A stretch of DNA of 64,000 bases, from NCBI GenBank assembly GCA_949361645.1, contig OX442418.1, forward strand, positions 9,768,632-9,832,631, given 5' to 3'. Within the stretch, counting starts at the first letter, position 1. Each line of letters opens with the position of its first letter. The notes under the pieces were generated by a model that saw only the letters and a program-made list of their open reading frames with translations, was not told the DNA's origin and made no database searches. Both the position numbers and the translations under genes were made by a program. This document shows, one piece after another, positions 45,736-56,999 of the stretch. The stretch is from Spongilla lacustris (taxonomy: Eukaryota; Porifera; Demospongiae; Spongillida; Spongillidae).

Positions 45736-46670
45736 CTTTTGATGGTTAAGTTGCTAAAAATCCTCACACTCTCTTGCAAAAGCTGGTTGGGCGTAGCCCG
45801 ACCTTCGCGTATTGGCGGCAACGTGGTACCTGGAACGTTTTCGCCAAAACGCGAAGATGCCTAACTAGAACACCTACAAGACCTTTTTTATCCTCCGCAC
45901 TTGCGCAATGTAGGCCACACCAACACGACAAATTGCCTTTTGTTTCACAACCAGAGCACCCTATAGCAAACCAAACAACGTATACGCATTCATTTGACAA
46001 CTTACGCAAAACGGAGGGTTCTAGCTCGCGATCGAAGCCGAGTATCATAAATTTGAACTTCGAGCAATTTTATTAATAACGTAATTGCGTCGCGTGACAT
46101 GCGTACATGTATGTTGGATTTAACTACAACTGAGATCCAAAGTACAGGACTTTTTATTAGCTACTTACTATGAGGGGTTCATAAAAATAACGTCTTGTTG
46201 CAAATAATGCTTAAGTACACGTATACGGTAATAATGTGTTATTTCATTCATGTATTAATTTCTAACGTTTTAAAATACCAACCCTTTATGAGGATGTTGA
46301 GGTCGCCTCGTGGTTTTAGTTTTCTATACTGACCAATCTTCACAAAAGCACTGCAGCCTACTGTGGTAATCGATCTCTGCGTCCTCAACCGTTCATTGTC
46401 GTCTAATTTATTATTTGGCAGTACATGGGTTTAGATACATGTAGCGCCCAACCATGTGAGATGCTTTCTTGCTGGCTTCACCATTGAAAGCGAAATACGT
46501 AAACGGTTGGGCCACTCTTTTAACTGACCAGCATCTCTTTGAACATTTTAGAAGTTAGTTCGCCTTGTCAATATAAGCTTACATGTATTGTTCATTGGAC
46601 AAACGACTTGAATGGCCGTTTTGCCGTTAACTTGCTTCGGATCCATGCAGTGCATGTTGTGGCAGTCTTG

Positions 46671-46760
46671 AACTTTTTAAGCCACTCATAAATTGCCTTT
46701 CGACTTACCGTTAGTATGAACTTTTTAAGCCACTCATAAATTGCCTTTCGACTTACCGCT
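46671..46760. repeat. 40-bp direct repeat and nearby hairpin
   Basis: AACTTTTTAAGCCACTCATA plus AATTGCCTTTCGACTTACCG occurs twice in tandem. At 46799-46826 CCAGAGATAAT..ATTATCTCTGG forms a perfect 11-bp stem. Confidence 0.85.
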
Positions 46761-46908
46761 AGTAATGCCTATTTTTCAGCTTGCAGCCTGGGTCTTTCCA
46801 GAGATAATTTATATATTATCTCTGGTCTTTCCTACATACATATGCAAACTTTCAGCGAGGATAGGCACAGGCCGGGTAATATGAGACTGGCATGCATATC
46901 GAGATTGC

Positions 46909-47080
46909 TCCCTCGCGAGCAAAGCTGCTTAGCTCGCGGGGCACTACTCTCGAGTTGTATTGTCTCGCGAGTACCGATATTAGACTCTCGAGTGCTCGAG
47001 AGCCCTCTCGAGCGATCACATTAAGGCAATCCCCCGCGAGACGCTCGCGTGTGTCGCGCGAGCGTCTCGCGAGTTTTGTT
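46909..47080. promoter_or_regulatory. Right sub-terminal CTCGCGAG repeat cluster
   Basis: CTCGCGAG, CTCGAG and CTCGCG motifs about every 15-20 bp, including CGAGACGCTCGCGTGTGTCG. It mirrors the left cluster. CpG density here is far above the surrounding AT-rich DNA, suggesting either youth or escape from methylation-driven decay. Confidence 0.55.
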
Positions 47081-47104
47081 ACCTTTCTCGTGAGCGGTAC
47101 TGTA

Positions 47105-48460
47105 TGTTACTATGAGCTTTTTCAAACATAGACTCTCTCAATTCTGTCATGTGTTTGCTGAATAGTTCAATATGTTCCACTTCATCGTCACTGCATCCTT
47201 CGACACAAATATTATCACATATTTCATCATCAGCATCAACATTATAAATAATTTCACTTTCAATAGGAAGAATTGGTTTTCTGAAAATGTAAAGAAACAC
47301 TAGTTGATCAGTAAAATGTACGCTAATTTAGAAATTACCTGCAGAACATAAGTTCAAAGGGACTAAACTTTGTAGATTTCTGTTCAGATGTTCTATAGGC
47401 AAATAAAACTCCATCAATAAACTCATCCCAATTATTTTGTTGTTTGTTAACTAATTTCACTAAACACCGTTGCAGAGTCTGGTTATAGCATTCTACCAAA
47501 CCGTTGGTTTGAGGGTGGTATGCGGTGCTAACTCTGTGCTCCGTTCCTAGTCTGCGTAGTAGAACATTGTTCACGTTGTTAATGAATTCCCTTCCTTGGT
47601 CAGTGATCATAATTTTTGTACAGCCATATCTGTTGTAATTAAATACATGTAAAAACATTACTGCATTGTAGTTGAAAAATATTTGGAAAACAGTATCAAA
47701 GATCTTACAAAAGCACAGAATGCTTAGCATTGGTTATTAATGCTTATTCATTGTGTGTGTTATATGTAATAGTAGTAGGACTGTGCTAAACGTTTTTTCA
47801 ACAGTTCTAAGTCAAGTATACCTGCAAATGGTTTGATACAAAAACAGGGAAACCTGCTCTGCAGATTTATCAGGTAGTGCCTTAGCCTCTGGCCACTTCG
47901 AAAAATAATCCACCAGTGTAATGATGTAACGATTACCACTCTTGGTCATAGGTAATGGTCCTATAATATCCACTCCAACCTACAATGAAGCAGTTAATTA
48001 GGTCATGTGGGTATGTGTGTGTTTTTTTTTAATACGAATTTTTTACCTGCCTCCATACTTCCTGCTTAACTGAAGTGGTGCTGCTTCCTTCACAAATTTG
48101 GCATCATTTGCTGTCTGACAGAGCTCACAGGTTTGAACAAAATCTGATACGTCTCTCCACAGAAATTTCCAAAAGAACCTCTCGGCAATTTTTTTGTATG
48201 TTTTATCTCGCCCCAAATGGCCAGCTACAGATATATATGTAAGAAACTGCTAGAAATTATAAGATATACCTTCGGGAAGAGAATGACACGCTTCCAGTAT
48301 TCTACTTCTCTCTTTCCCGCAGCGAGGAACCCTTTCCCACCATGCAGCTACCAGCTTTTCTACGTAAAGCTCTTTTTTGTACTTTCTCACAACCCTCAGG
48401 GTAGCAATGATTATTAAGAAATACGTATATTTGCTCGTACTCATCGTCCTCAGTCGCCAT
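47105..48460 (-). CDS. Integrase part: H2C2 zinc-binding domain and DDE core
   Basis: The start ATG at 48460 opens an acidic N-terminus. Exons 1-2 give RILEACHSLPEAGHLGRDK and later CELC, the His2Cys2 zinc-binding domain. Exon 3 (VGVDIIGPL, DYFSKWPEA) has the first catalytic Asp at about 47970. Exon 4 (MITDQGREF, STAYHPQTNGLVE) has the second Asp at about 47601 and the Glu at about 47493, spaced exactly D-35-E. It is followed by the conserved PFELMFCRKPILPIE. The role would be strand transfer during transposition. All catalytic residues are kept, but frameshifts in exons 1 and 2 and the insertion in exon 5 prevent a normal product. Confidence 0.85.
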
Positions 48461-48562
48461 CGTCGATCACTCAAACGACACGTGCTAATTCATTATCAGA
48501 ATCATAAAAGCATTTGCAAATGTTATTAATAACACACATATACACAAACAGTAAAATTAATG

Positions 48563-49500
48563 ATTGGCCTACAAAATGAGAGAGATCGGATGACATCAGT
48601 TTGTGTGTACACAGTTTTATATGTATACTACACAATAACATTCATGGCACAGACCTGAGGGTAAGAACTCGCTGCAATTGTACACGTGCATGGTAGTCTA
48701 ATTATAAATGGTCTGCATTGCACCCATTCATCAGTCCGACCTCATTGAATTCCGTATCCTGGCACCGTTTCATGAGTCCAAAATCTTTTTTTATTTAGAC
48801 ATCAGTCAGTTCAACATTTGTATGGTTTAACAATTGGTATTAAAGGAGCGTTCCGAGAATACATGTATAAGTCATAAAATGGCAGTGAAAATCTTCATAC
48901 TTCTTGCCGTCTTACTAACGTTCAGTTACGTGTCAAAGCTGACGTCTCATGTCATAACTTCAGAGGAAGGTGATAAAGAACCTTGTTTAAATGATATACA
49001 TGTATATTGACAACTGTACTTGATTGCTATTGCGTTACTTTTCGTATAATATCACAGCCGAGATGCGTCGGGAATGGCTAATAACGTCACCGGTGAAAGT
49101 GGTAGCGCTAGCTGCAATGACTACTGTCATTCCGTCGATAAAGGGGATGGAGTGATTATTGGAACAGCACCATTCTGCGGTGGCGATTGTTCAACTGATT
49201 GTCCAAGCGGCAGATTGTGCACTATCGGTCAACTAGCGTGGTCCGACTACGGTGCAGGTTGCTGGACCGGTAACAAAATCTGCTGCTGCGGTAAGTTTTG
49301 ATCCAACTTTAATCAAATGTGTTAAAAATGTCTTTATTAACTCTTGCAGCATCCTGAAGATAAAGTTAGAAAACTGTCGCTGCACAGGAACGCTCAAAAT
49401 AGACTGAGAAGTATAATTTTAAAAATAAAAACTTCCTACATGTATGATACAACCGGGCCTTTCCTTCTGAAATGCTGAAAAGGAAAGCGACATGAAAAAT
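48563..49500. repeat. Segmental duplication, copy B, right half
   Basis: Matches 23090-23990 and then 24345-24400. The join at CTACATGTATG/ATACAACCGGG removes 354 bp relative to copy A. Confidence 0.88.
48879..49357 (+). pseudogene. Broken copy of the ten-cysteine secreted protein gene
   Basis: Exon 1 (48879-48969) is identical in protein to copy A. The intron end that reads GTATAGGATATC in copy A reads GTATAATATC here: two G are missing, the acceptor AG is lost and the next usable AG shifts the frame. The cysteine exon up to 49290 keeps all ten Cys codons, with Asn to Asp as a change near 49137. The AATAAA behind the stop is changed to GATAAA. Three independent-looking differences at functional sites argue for decay after duplication; an assembly error would have to explain all of them. 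Confidence 0.7.
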
Positions 49501-49504
49501 AGGG

Positions 49505-50690
49505 TGTGTAACCTTTTTCATAAATCAAAATCCATTATTTCGACTATGAAAAAAAAGTCCAATCGATTTTTCAGGTTTATAGCAACTTGCAAATCGGTTA
49601 TTAGAAACATTAAATCGATTTTGGCGATTAATGCACTATTAATTTGCCAACGATTACCTAGGTTTTTCCAGATTTTTCCGATATTTGATATTGGCACGAT
49701 AAATCAGTTTCTCAAGTCTATACACGTATACCCAGTTTTATTGCTTATCAGCTGCTTATGCCAACTTTAAATCATTAAAGCAGCAGTTTTAAATACACGC
49801 CCCCTATAAGATAGTATCCACATGGACTGGGAACGAGGTGCATTACGCCACACCCACTAGTGGTGTTTTAAACCAGCAGACCTGCCAAGTTTGCTTTGAT
49901 AGCTTGCTTGAGCTTGGCCGTGATTTTGCTGGAGAATGAGCAATATTAGGGTTATCTTGCCGACGTGAGCATCAAATATGATAAACTTTCCGCTTTGGAA
50001 TTAACAGCCGCGCTCTACCCTATCACAGATAACAAAAAGGCCTCTTACTTTCAAAAATACGTCCATCACGAACGTCTAAAATGTTATTTTCAGGTACAAA
50101 ATGCCTGAAACGCGCATCATCCGTCGCCATTGACAGTTATAGGCCTAATCCATAGATACCAATGTTCGAACAGCATGCCCCTCAATTAATAATTCGATAG
50201 ATACTGAGCAGATGCCAGAACCAGCTTGAAACCTCGTTTTGGAACACAGCTCCACGCATATGCCAAATTAAAGCCACCAATCAAGACGTCTGGAAAGAAG
50301 AAGTATTTGAATTTCACCTGTCACCGAGTACGTAGCGCCATACTGCAGAGATCGAGCGCGAACGTATTTATAATGCCATGCCTACTGTGCGTGCACCGCG
50401 TATTTTGAGGGAGGGCAGTGTTCATTCCACTAACTTCAGCCGGGTCCCCAGACTAAGTGTAGATTACATCATGATATCAACAGTGTTTGATTAATTAACC
50501 CGTTAGCAATAAGCCTTTGTAACACTGCAGGCGGGAAAAGCGAAGGGCATATAAAAAGGGGTAATCGATTTCTTACCGATTTCTGCATATAAAGGAAACG
50601 AATATCGACTAATCGCGACTAAGAAAAACAGAATCGGTTATTTCGACTAAAGGAAATTCTGAAATCGGTAACCTGGAACGGCAGAGTCCT
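49505..50690. repeat. Probable dispersed element with AATCGGTTA motifs
   Basis: Both ends are rich in (A)AATCG(G/A)TTAT-type motifs (49550-49640 and 50560-50670), often next to TTTCGACTA. The middle has no exons. It begins where copy B of the segmental duplication stops. A transposon with sub-terminal repeats is likely, but clear ends were not found. Confidence 0.4.
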
Positions 50691-50793
50691 TTCATCCGGT
50701 TGTGCGGCTTATTATCTTTTTTTTTTTTTTTTTTTTCTCCTCGGTCAGAACAAAGTCCTTTCATCCGGTTGTGTTCTTCTTCCGCAGGGATAG

Positions 50794-50835
<42 letters not shown>

Positions 50836-50852
50836 GCGTGCGTGCGTGCATT
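50690..50852. repeat. Poly-T, short direct repeat and GT microsatellite
   Basis: GTCCTTTCATCCGGTTGTG occurs at about 50686 and 50755, separated by a run of 20 T; (GT)n at 50794-50840. Confidence 0.85.
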
Positions 50853-51614
50853 GATATTATACGGAATATCTATGGTGCGTGCGTGTATTCGTACCTCTTG
50901 TATATGTGTATTCGCGTTTCACCACCGGCACTTTTGTCAATCTGTAAGTGTTATTTAACTCCATCCCGTTCATGATTAGACAACTACCCATCCCGTTCCT
51001 TAATATCTCGCTATCGTCATGATTTGCCATGAAAAAATATTTATATTCATCACGCGCACGCATCCCAATTATCTCCAAAAAAAAAGGTCAGATGACATAT
51101 CATCAAAGAAAATTAAAAAACATACGGCGGGTGGTTATCTGATCCCTTGTACTCGGTTAAACACACCCGTGACCTCTTTGCATTCATTTCTTATTCCTTT
51201 TTTTTTTACGTTTACCTACTGGCTAAACAACTCGTGAACTCTTTGCATTCATTTTCATTCACTCCTTTCTACACTTACCTTCTTTCAACGACGTTCCTTG
51301 CCCATAAAGCCTGCCAGCTTCATTGGCAGCCAGCTGACCCACTCATTTGACAACCAGCAGTGTTAGTCTGACATCACGTGCATGCATCTAAGTACATGTA
51401 ATGTGTGACCATGTCTTAACAGCAATTGACATAGATGAAATTAATAGAACCTATGCATCAAAATTTTATTGCATCTTTTTTCTCTTGTGTTTAGCTGTTC
51501 ATTTTCTTTAATATATATAACTGCATTCCAGTCAGTAGGGAGCATTTAATACATTTCTTACCTCTACATGAATTAACTTACATGTACACTATTTATAGAC
51601 GTTCAACCTACAAC

Positions 51615-51772
51615 ATGAGTGCTACCAATACATTCAACATTGTGATGTCATATACTGATGACAATAGAATTGAGATGCCGCTCACTGTTGATTCACGACT
51701 CCACACACTATGTTGGCCTGCAAGACCTAATCTTTTGGACGATTTGGATCACTACTACAACCACATAACAGG
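51615..51772 (+). other. Possible first exon, unknown protein
   Basis: ATG 51615 opens MSATNTFNIVMSYTDDNRIE, LHTLCWPARPNLLDDLDHYY and reaches a consensus donor (G/GTATGT at 51773). No following exon was found within 1 kb. Confidence 0.3.
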
Positions 51773-52380
51773 TATGTGTATTATACATGAGATAATACAT
51801 GTTATAATATGTTATTTTAACATTTGGTACGAATATGCACACACAACCAATACAAACAATTACACACCAAGTTCGATCACCTGCTGCAAAAAGTTGATGA
51901 ACTTCCACATATAAAATATGAGCAGTCAGACACAAATAAACAATTTTGCACTAAATAATCTTATTTAAACTAAGCATTTTTAATTTGTGTACATGCATGG
52001 ATATTGCACCAACTTAAAACTTGTGTTGTCAAATGTTGATTAGCGAGCCAGAAATTTAAATGTATATTAAATTATAAAATTACACTTATCACTAATTTGG
52101 TGTACTTTTTTAGCTACAGCCGATAACCCTCATTTATAATTCACTTCAATTGAATGGTGAAATAACGTAGTGACTTCCTGTTATGGACCACATTACATGT
52201 CAGCTGGTCTTGTGTGGTACAGGTCATGGCTAGGCTAATATCCTACTTCACACTGGGCACTGATACCTGCATCATGGAAAGGACAACTCTTCCCCTCCTT
52301 TTTTTCTAAGGGATTATGTTACGTGCGGTCAGAACTGCATGAGTATGGGCTAAGGCCAATGTGTTTATGCCAATCCACCA

Positions 52381-52911
52381 ATGGACCTTTTCGTTTAAGG
52401 CCCTGGAATTACTAGTGACGTTACATCCAGAGTACATCCGCCGAATGCGTTTTTCAATTCCTTATTACAGTGGTAGCTTGTCACGAATACTTTTTTATGT
52501 GAGAAGAAGAGCACTATTGCTTCCTGGAATCTACCATCCTATCCATTTGCCTGCATAGGTGTGAAAGTGCGCACTTTTAGAATGGCATGGAATGGCTGAT
52601 TTAGTGATGCTCAGGGTAAATCGTCTTGTGTTGATTCAGCCGAAGTACTGGGATTTTCGCTAATGCATTCACTAGACGCAATTCTTCAGAAACTTTGAAC
52701 GAGAACGCGAAGCATGATCACAGGAGGGGTCCTCCATACTGCATTCATCATTCTTACCTCAAATTTCAAAGAGTTTGAAGCCAACTAAGCCAACACACGC
52801 GAGAATACACGCACACCATAGCCAAACGTGCGAAGAATGTACTCCGGATGTTGACGTCACGTTTAATCAACACTAATTGCATTCCTTGCGCCCTTAAATG
52901 AAAAGGTCCAT
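52381..52911. mobile_element. MITE, about 531 bp
   Basis: The ends ATGGACCTTTTCGTTTAAGG and CCTTAAATGAAAAGGTCCAT are inverted with one mismatch, and weaker inverted similarity continues (GACGTTACATCC / GGATGTTGACGTC). No coding capacity. Target duplication not certain. Confidence 0.75.
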
Positions 52912-53948
52912 TGATGCCACTTTGGCACTACTCTGGGTCACGTTTCATTGCATACTATGTGAACAGTTACTTTTTATGCATTGTTGATTGCATTGATTTG
53001 CCATTCCTATACAGCTTATTTCATTGTCAAAAGTGTGACGCCTGGTGTGTACTCAATATTCACACCAGCACTAAAAACTCAATCTACATCACAAAACTAT
53101 GTGCTCACATGCAGCAAAAGTAATCCTCCATAACTATAATTCCAAGATGTTTCTGCTAATGTAAGCTGCAGTTCCATGGTCCCCTCTGATCTGTTTTGAA
53201 TCATAAAACTGCATATTTCTTGCTCCTCCAGGGAAACACAATGTTTCAATTTACAGATACAATTGATTCTAAGCCTGCATCAGTACACATTTCAGTGAAT
53301 ACTGCCAATGGCACTGTGTAAAAAGGGTTGTTATACAGTACTATATAACGCGTGTATTCATGTGTTATGCACACGTTATACACGTGTTATCCACATGTGT
53401 ATAACTTTGCGTATGGATACTCTATACACAGTTGCGTATAACAACTATAGTATAACACTGTGTATAACTTCTGTATAACATTTTGTATAACAATGCATAA
53501 CAATATGTATAACAATAGCAAATGGAGTAAAACACAGCGTATAACATAATTATGAATTTTTAATTAGTCGCTCGTTTCCAGGCCTCTTCTATGATATAAG
53601 CAAGTACATTAGTACATGGAACAACAACAAAAAAAAAACAGAGAACGAGTTCATTCGGCGACGGTGAAGCATCCATGCAGGTGGAAAGGCCATCAGGAAA
53701 GTTCCGAGCGCGTTGGGCTCCTTCCGTGGCGTCTGAGTCCAAAAACGCGCTGATCTCCTCTTATCATCGTCCCATTGTCCAGTTCTTCCTCTTTCGACAC
53801 GTTAAGTACATCCCTTTCTTGCATGATCTGTTACTTGTTCGGATCGCCGCTCCCATAGCTATAGTGTATATAATCAATACTAGACAACATTTTTTAACCT
53901 TAATTCTCCAGGTAATGGTCCTACGCGTAGGACCAAAATTTAAACATT

Positions 53949-54650
53949 TCTCCTAAATTCAAATGAAATTATTTTGCACCCATATTTCTACCATTGTTTC
54001 ATGTGCCAATGCACTTATTTTACCAATTGTTAGATTTTTTTTATACCACACCCTTGGTCCATAATATCTAAAACAACGGATGCGGTTCTTAAAAATGCAT
54101 TATGTAAAAAAATTCATAGTAGCAGAAAAAAGTATTACATGTGTCACTTTTTACATATGTTTTATGGAGGTTGATGTGTGTGCTACTGTACAAATTGTCA
54201 GCATAGAAAATTTTCATGAAACATTTGTGGTACAACCATAGAAAGAAACATCATTTTTATGTCTCAATGCAATTTGCATATTTAGTTTATATTGCAATAA
54301 TTTCTCCTAAATTCAAATGAAACTATCTTGTACCCATATATCTACCATTGTTTCATGTGCCAATGCACTTATTTTACCAATTGTTAGATTAGTTTTATAC
54401 CACACCCTTGGTCCGTATTATCTAAAACAACTGATGCGGTTCTTAAAAATGCATAATAGAAAAAAATTCATAGTTACAGAAAAATGTATGGCATGTGTTA
54501 CTTTTTAAATATGTTTTATGGAGGTTGATGTGTGTGCTACTGTATAAATTGTCAGCATAGAAATTTTCCTTGAAACATTTGTGGTACAACCATAGAAAGA
54601 AACACGTCTCAAAAAACGATTTGCATATTTAGTTTATGTGTGTACTTCCC
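53949..54650. repeat. 352-bp direct duplication inside the piggyBac element
   Basis: The sequence from TCTCCTAAATTCAAATGAAA at 53949 repeats from about 54301 at roughly 90 percent identity, up to TTGCATATTTAGTTTAT. Confidence 0.88.
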
Positions 54651-54915
54651 AGTCTTTTCTACAGGACAACACGTTTTAGCTACATTGGACAAGTGCATTT
54701 CAACTTGATGATGGGGCAACCCTCAATCGCAACTGTTTGACATCTCTCTACGTTGATATTGTAATAGTATAATGATACGTATGTTTGTATCTAAATGTCT
54801 TCTTATTTATCAACAATATTTTGAATACATACTTTACTTTCAAAACACCACTTGAAGCCAATTACCACATGTACAGTCACACAATCATGTTTTCAATGTT
54901 GGTTTGTGCTAGGTT

Positions 54916-55935
54916 TTATGCAAACCCTAACATCATTAGGTGAATTTTAAAACAGTCTCTTGTTGCTGGTTCACAACACCCATATAGGTCATTGTCTTTC
55001 ACTCTTGAGCAACCAACACAGTAATATGATGATTTAGCAGAGCATATTCTGCATTTATGCTGCTTTCGTCCTCTGGTACCAGAATACGCTGGTGAGTGCT
55101 TTACAAGTTCAAGGCGGTGACGAAAGGCACTGAGTAATGTTCTCAAATCGATGTCTGGACATCCCAAAGCGTTCACCAAAGCTTGCACCACTGTATATTG
55201 TGCCAGGCTGTAAACCTTCATCCCAATACACAGGCAAGTCGTAACCCAAGTTACTTAAAAAATTCACCTTTGGTAAGTGGAATATAGCTGTGTGTGAGCA
55301 TGTTCACGTTTGTGTATTCCAATGTTTTCCCAATTCTTCGAACAGGATAAAATTGATAAAAATAATCCACTTCTTTCTTTGTTCCTATTCCCCTTTGAGC
55401 TTCTGGCCATCTAAATCTAACACTGTGGACATTGTGTTTTGATCCAGGGTCAATTAACAACTCTTTTCTTGGTGTCCATTGGCGCCCATGAGGTGACAGG
55501 GTAGGCCTGTTACCTTCAGTGACGGCCGTATCATCACTATAAAAGTGTAAAACAATACGAATATCATCTGGGGGCGGGTGCTCAATTAGCGCACGGTACC
55601 AACCTCGGAACTTCTTCTACCTGCTCTGCACAGGACTCATCACTCTCCTCATCGCTATCATCACCAGTAGATGCAGATTGCATGTCCATATCTTCTTCTT
55701 CACATTCAGTACGCCTTTTATTACCCCTTGCCTCTACAAACCTCCTTGACTCTTCAAAAACGCTAGGTAAACAAATACCCCGGCTTGATTCTGTTGTAGT
55801 GCTTGAATCCCTCCATTTTATAACAAATCTTTTGCTGTGGCCTCTGCCAGATACCTGCTCAACCACTCCAAGCTTTCCAAATGTTTTTTTTATTCTTCCC
55901 TACAATTGCAGTTCCAACTGTAATCGGCATCGCCA
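54916..55935 (-). pseudogene. piggyBac transposase, broken and lacking the catalytic core
   Basis: ATG 55935 starts MAMPITVGTAIVG; an A-run near 55890 shifts the frame. The next part has an acidic region (EDMDMQSASTGDDSDEES) and a GT..AG intron at 55603-55537. Exon 2 has the piggyBac N-terminal domain (QFYPVRRIGKTLEYTNVN, PLTKGEFFK) and then a TAA. A shifted frame reads YWDEGLQPGTIYSGASFGER and GMSRHRFENI. Soon after, the C-terminal Cys-rich finger appears (KHKCRICSAKSSYYCVGCS then CCEPATRDCFKIH). The Asp-rich catalytic region between them is missing, so no active enzyme is possible. Confidence 0.8.
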
Positions 55936-56999
55936 TTTTTAACTAAACCGCAGAGAAAGTCAATTTCATCAAATACCAACTGATGGACTGCATGATAGAT
56001 GCTATGATAGCAGTAGAAAAAATTATATTACAGTTCTATTACCATTGCACTATATTTTGAAGTATATTTATGCCGTTAAAAGCTGTTTCCAAAACCTATA
56101 ATACAGAATCTAGTCACGTCCTACGCGTAGGACGCTAATCCTACGCGTAGGACGACGGGAGATTAAAGGTTAATTCAAGCGCTTACCTAGTTGTGCTCGG
56201 ATCGGATGCCCTTCTTTTTAATCGGCTTCTGTAAGAATGCATTTTAGAGATAGGGTGTAGTTCGCTATGCCAACTACATTAGCAAAAATGAAAGGACTCA
56301 TACCTTTAACAGACAACAAGTATACCTTCAACTCCTTCTTCGCTGATATCCGAGACATCACTTTAGCATTATGGACGCTTGAGGTTCTGAGAACAAAGAA
56401 TTCCCGTTACCAATACAAAGCCACACTGCTTACGCTTCTTGAGACTTCAGCTGATTCTCTAGTAGGAAGGGGAAAAAAGAAGCTGATATAAAGTTACTGT
56501 ACCTGCACAGAAAGTGATGTCCTACTCTCTCGAGTTGGTGTTACAGAGACAGTTTTGGTCGCAACCTCGCTTACTATAATAGTTGTACACATCCGCTGCT
56601 GAAAATGATTCTTCTGCTGGAGTAGTGCAAACAGCATCGCCATGCTGCCTAGGACCCAAGGTTCGGCGCGGTCCTCTTCGTCATCATGGTACTAATACAT
56701 AGACTGATAGGTTCTACTAGCTGTGACTTGAATTGATCGTTGCTCAGGAACCTGGATGTTCAAGGATAAACTTAGCCACTAGTCCCTCAATTTACTTGAT
56801 AACCCACCTAAGATACTTCTTCTGGCTAATAGGAACGTACGGTTAGTTCAAGTATAAGATTTCCCGACGATAGCGCCATATAATACGCAATCATGTGGCT
56901 TTGAAGAGTCTACGCATGCGCGTTACATTCATTTGAAATGGAAGCCTCGTACGCGCTGTATTTGTTCTGCTCAAAGAGGGGTTTCAAAAGCAAAAGCAA

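Larger units (their letters stand above)
37519..47102. mobile_element. 9.6-kb TIR element inserted in the integrase gene
   Basis: The ends are inverted: the left end reads inward CAGTACCGCTCACGAGAAAG and the right end is its reverse complement, alike over about 58 bp with one mismatch. TA is duplicated (37517-37518 and 47103-47104). Dropping the insert and one TA restores an unbroken integrase codon frame, which proves an insertion. TA duplication and CAGTA ends point to the Tc1/mariner-pogo group. No transposase is recognised inside, and the interior is mostly satellites, a LINE relic and unique DNA, so it looks non-autonomous or has captured DNA. Confidence 0.82.
34804..48460 (-). mobile_element. 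Ginger/KRBA2-like transposon gene: integrase, Josephin and Ulp1 proteases (interrupted)
   Basis: A minus-strand chain of 17 exons joins in compatible phases from exon 3 onward: 48460-48270, 48224-48047, 47979-47822, 47629-47339, 47280-47105 plus 37516-37463 (one exon split by the 9.6-kb insertion), 37383-37199, about 37118-36915, 36863-36257, 36208-36141, 35992-35924, 35833-35760, 35706-35506, 35453-35385, 35322-35240, 35057-34985, 34938-34897 and 34821-34804 (TGA). Order: zinc-binding H2C2, DDE integrase, GPY/F module, linker, Josephin-like peptidase, linker, Ulp1-like peptidase. Ginger-type DNA transposons are known to combine such an integrase with OTU or Ulp1 proteases. Exons 1 and 2 each contain a frameshift (about 48320-48345 and 48070), so this copy is damaged. 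Terminal repeats were not identified. Confidence 0.8.
53898..56169. mobile_element. piggyBac element, 2.3 kb, internally deleted
   Basis: TTAA on both sides (53894-53897 and 56170-56173) and inverted ends CCTTAATTCTCC / GGAGATTAAAGG are the piggyBac hallmarks. The palindrome GTCCTACGCGTAGGAC lies just inside the left end (53918-53933), and two copies lie inside the right end (56119-56133 and 56139-56152). It sits inside the CACTA-type element, 586 bp from its left end. Confidence 0.88.
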
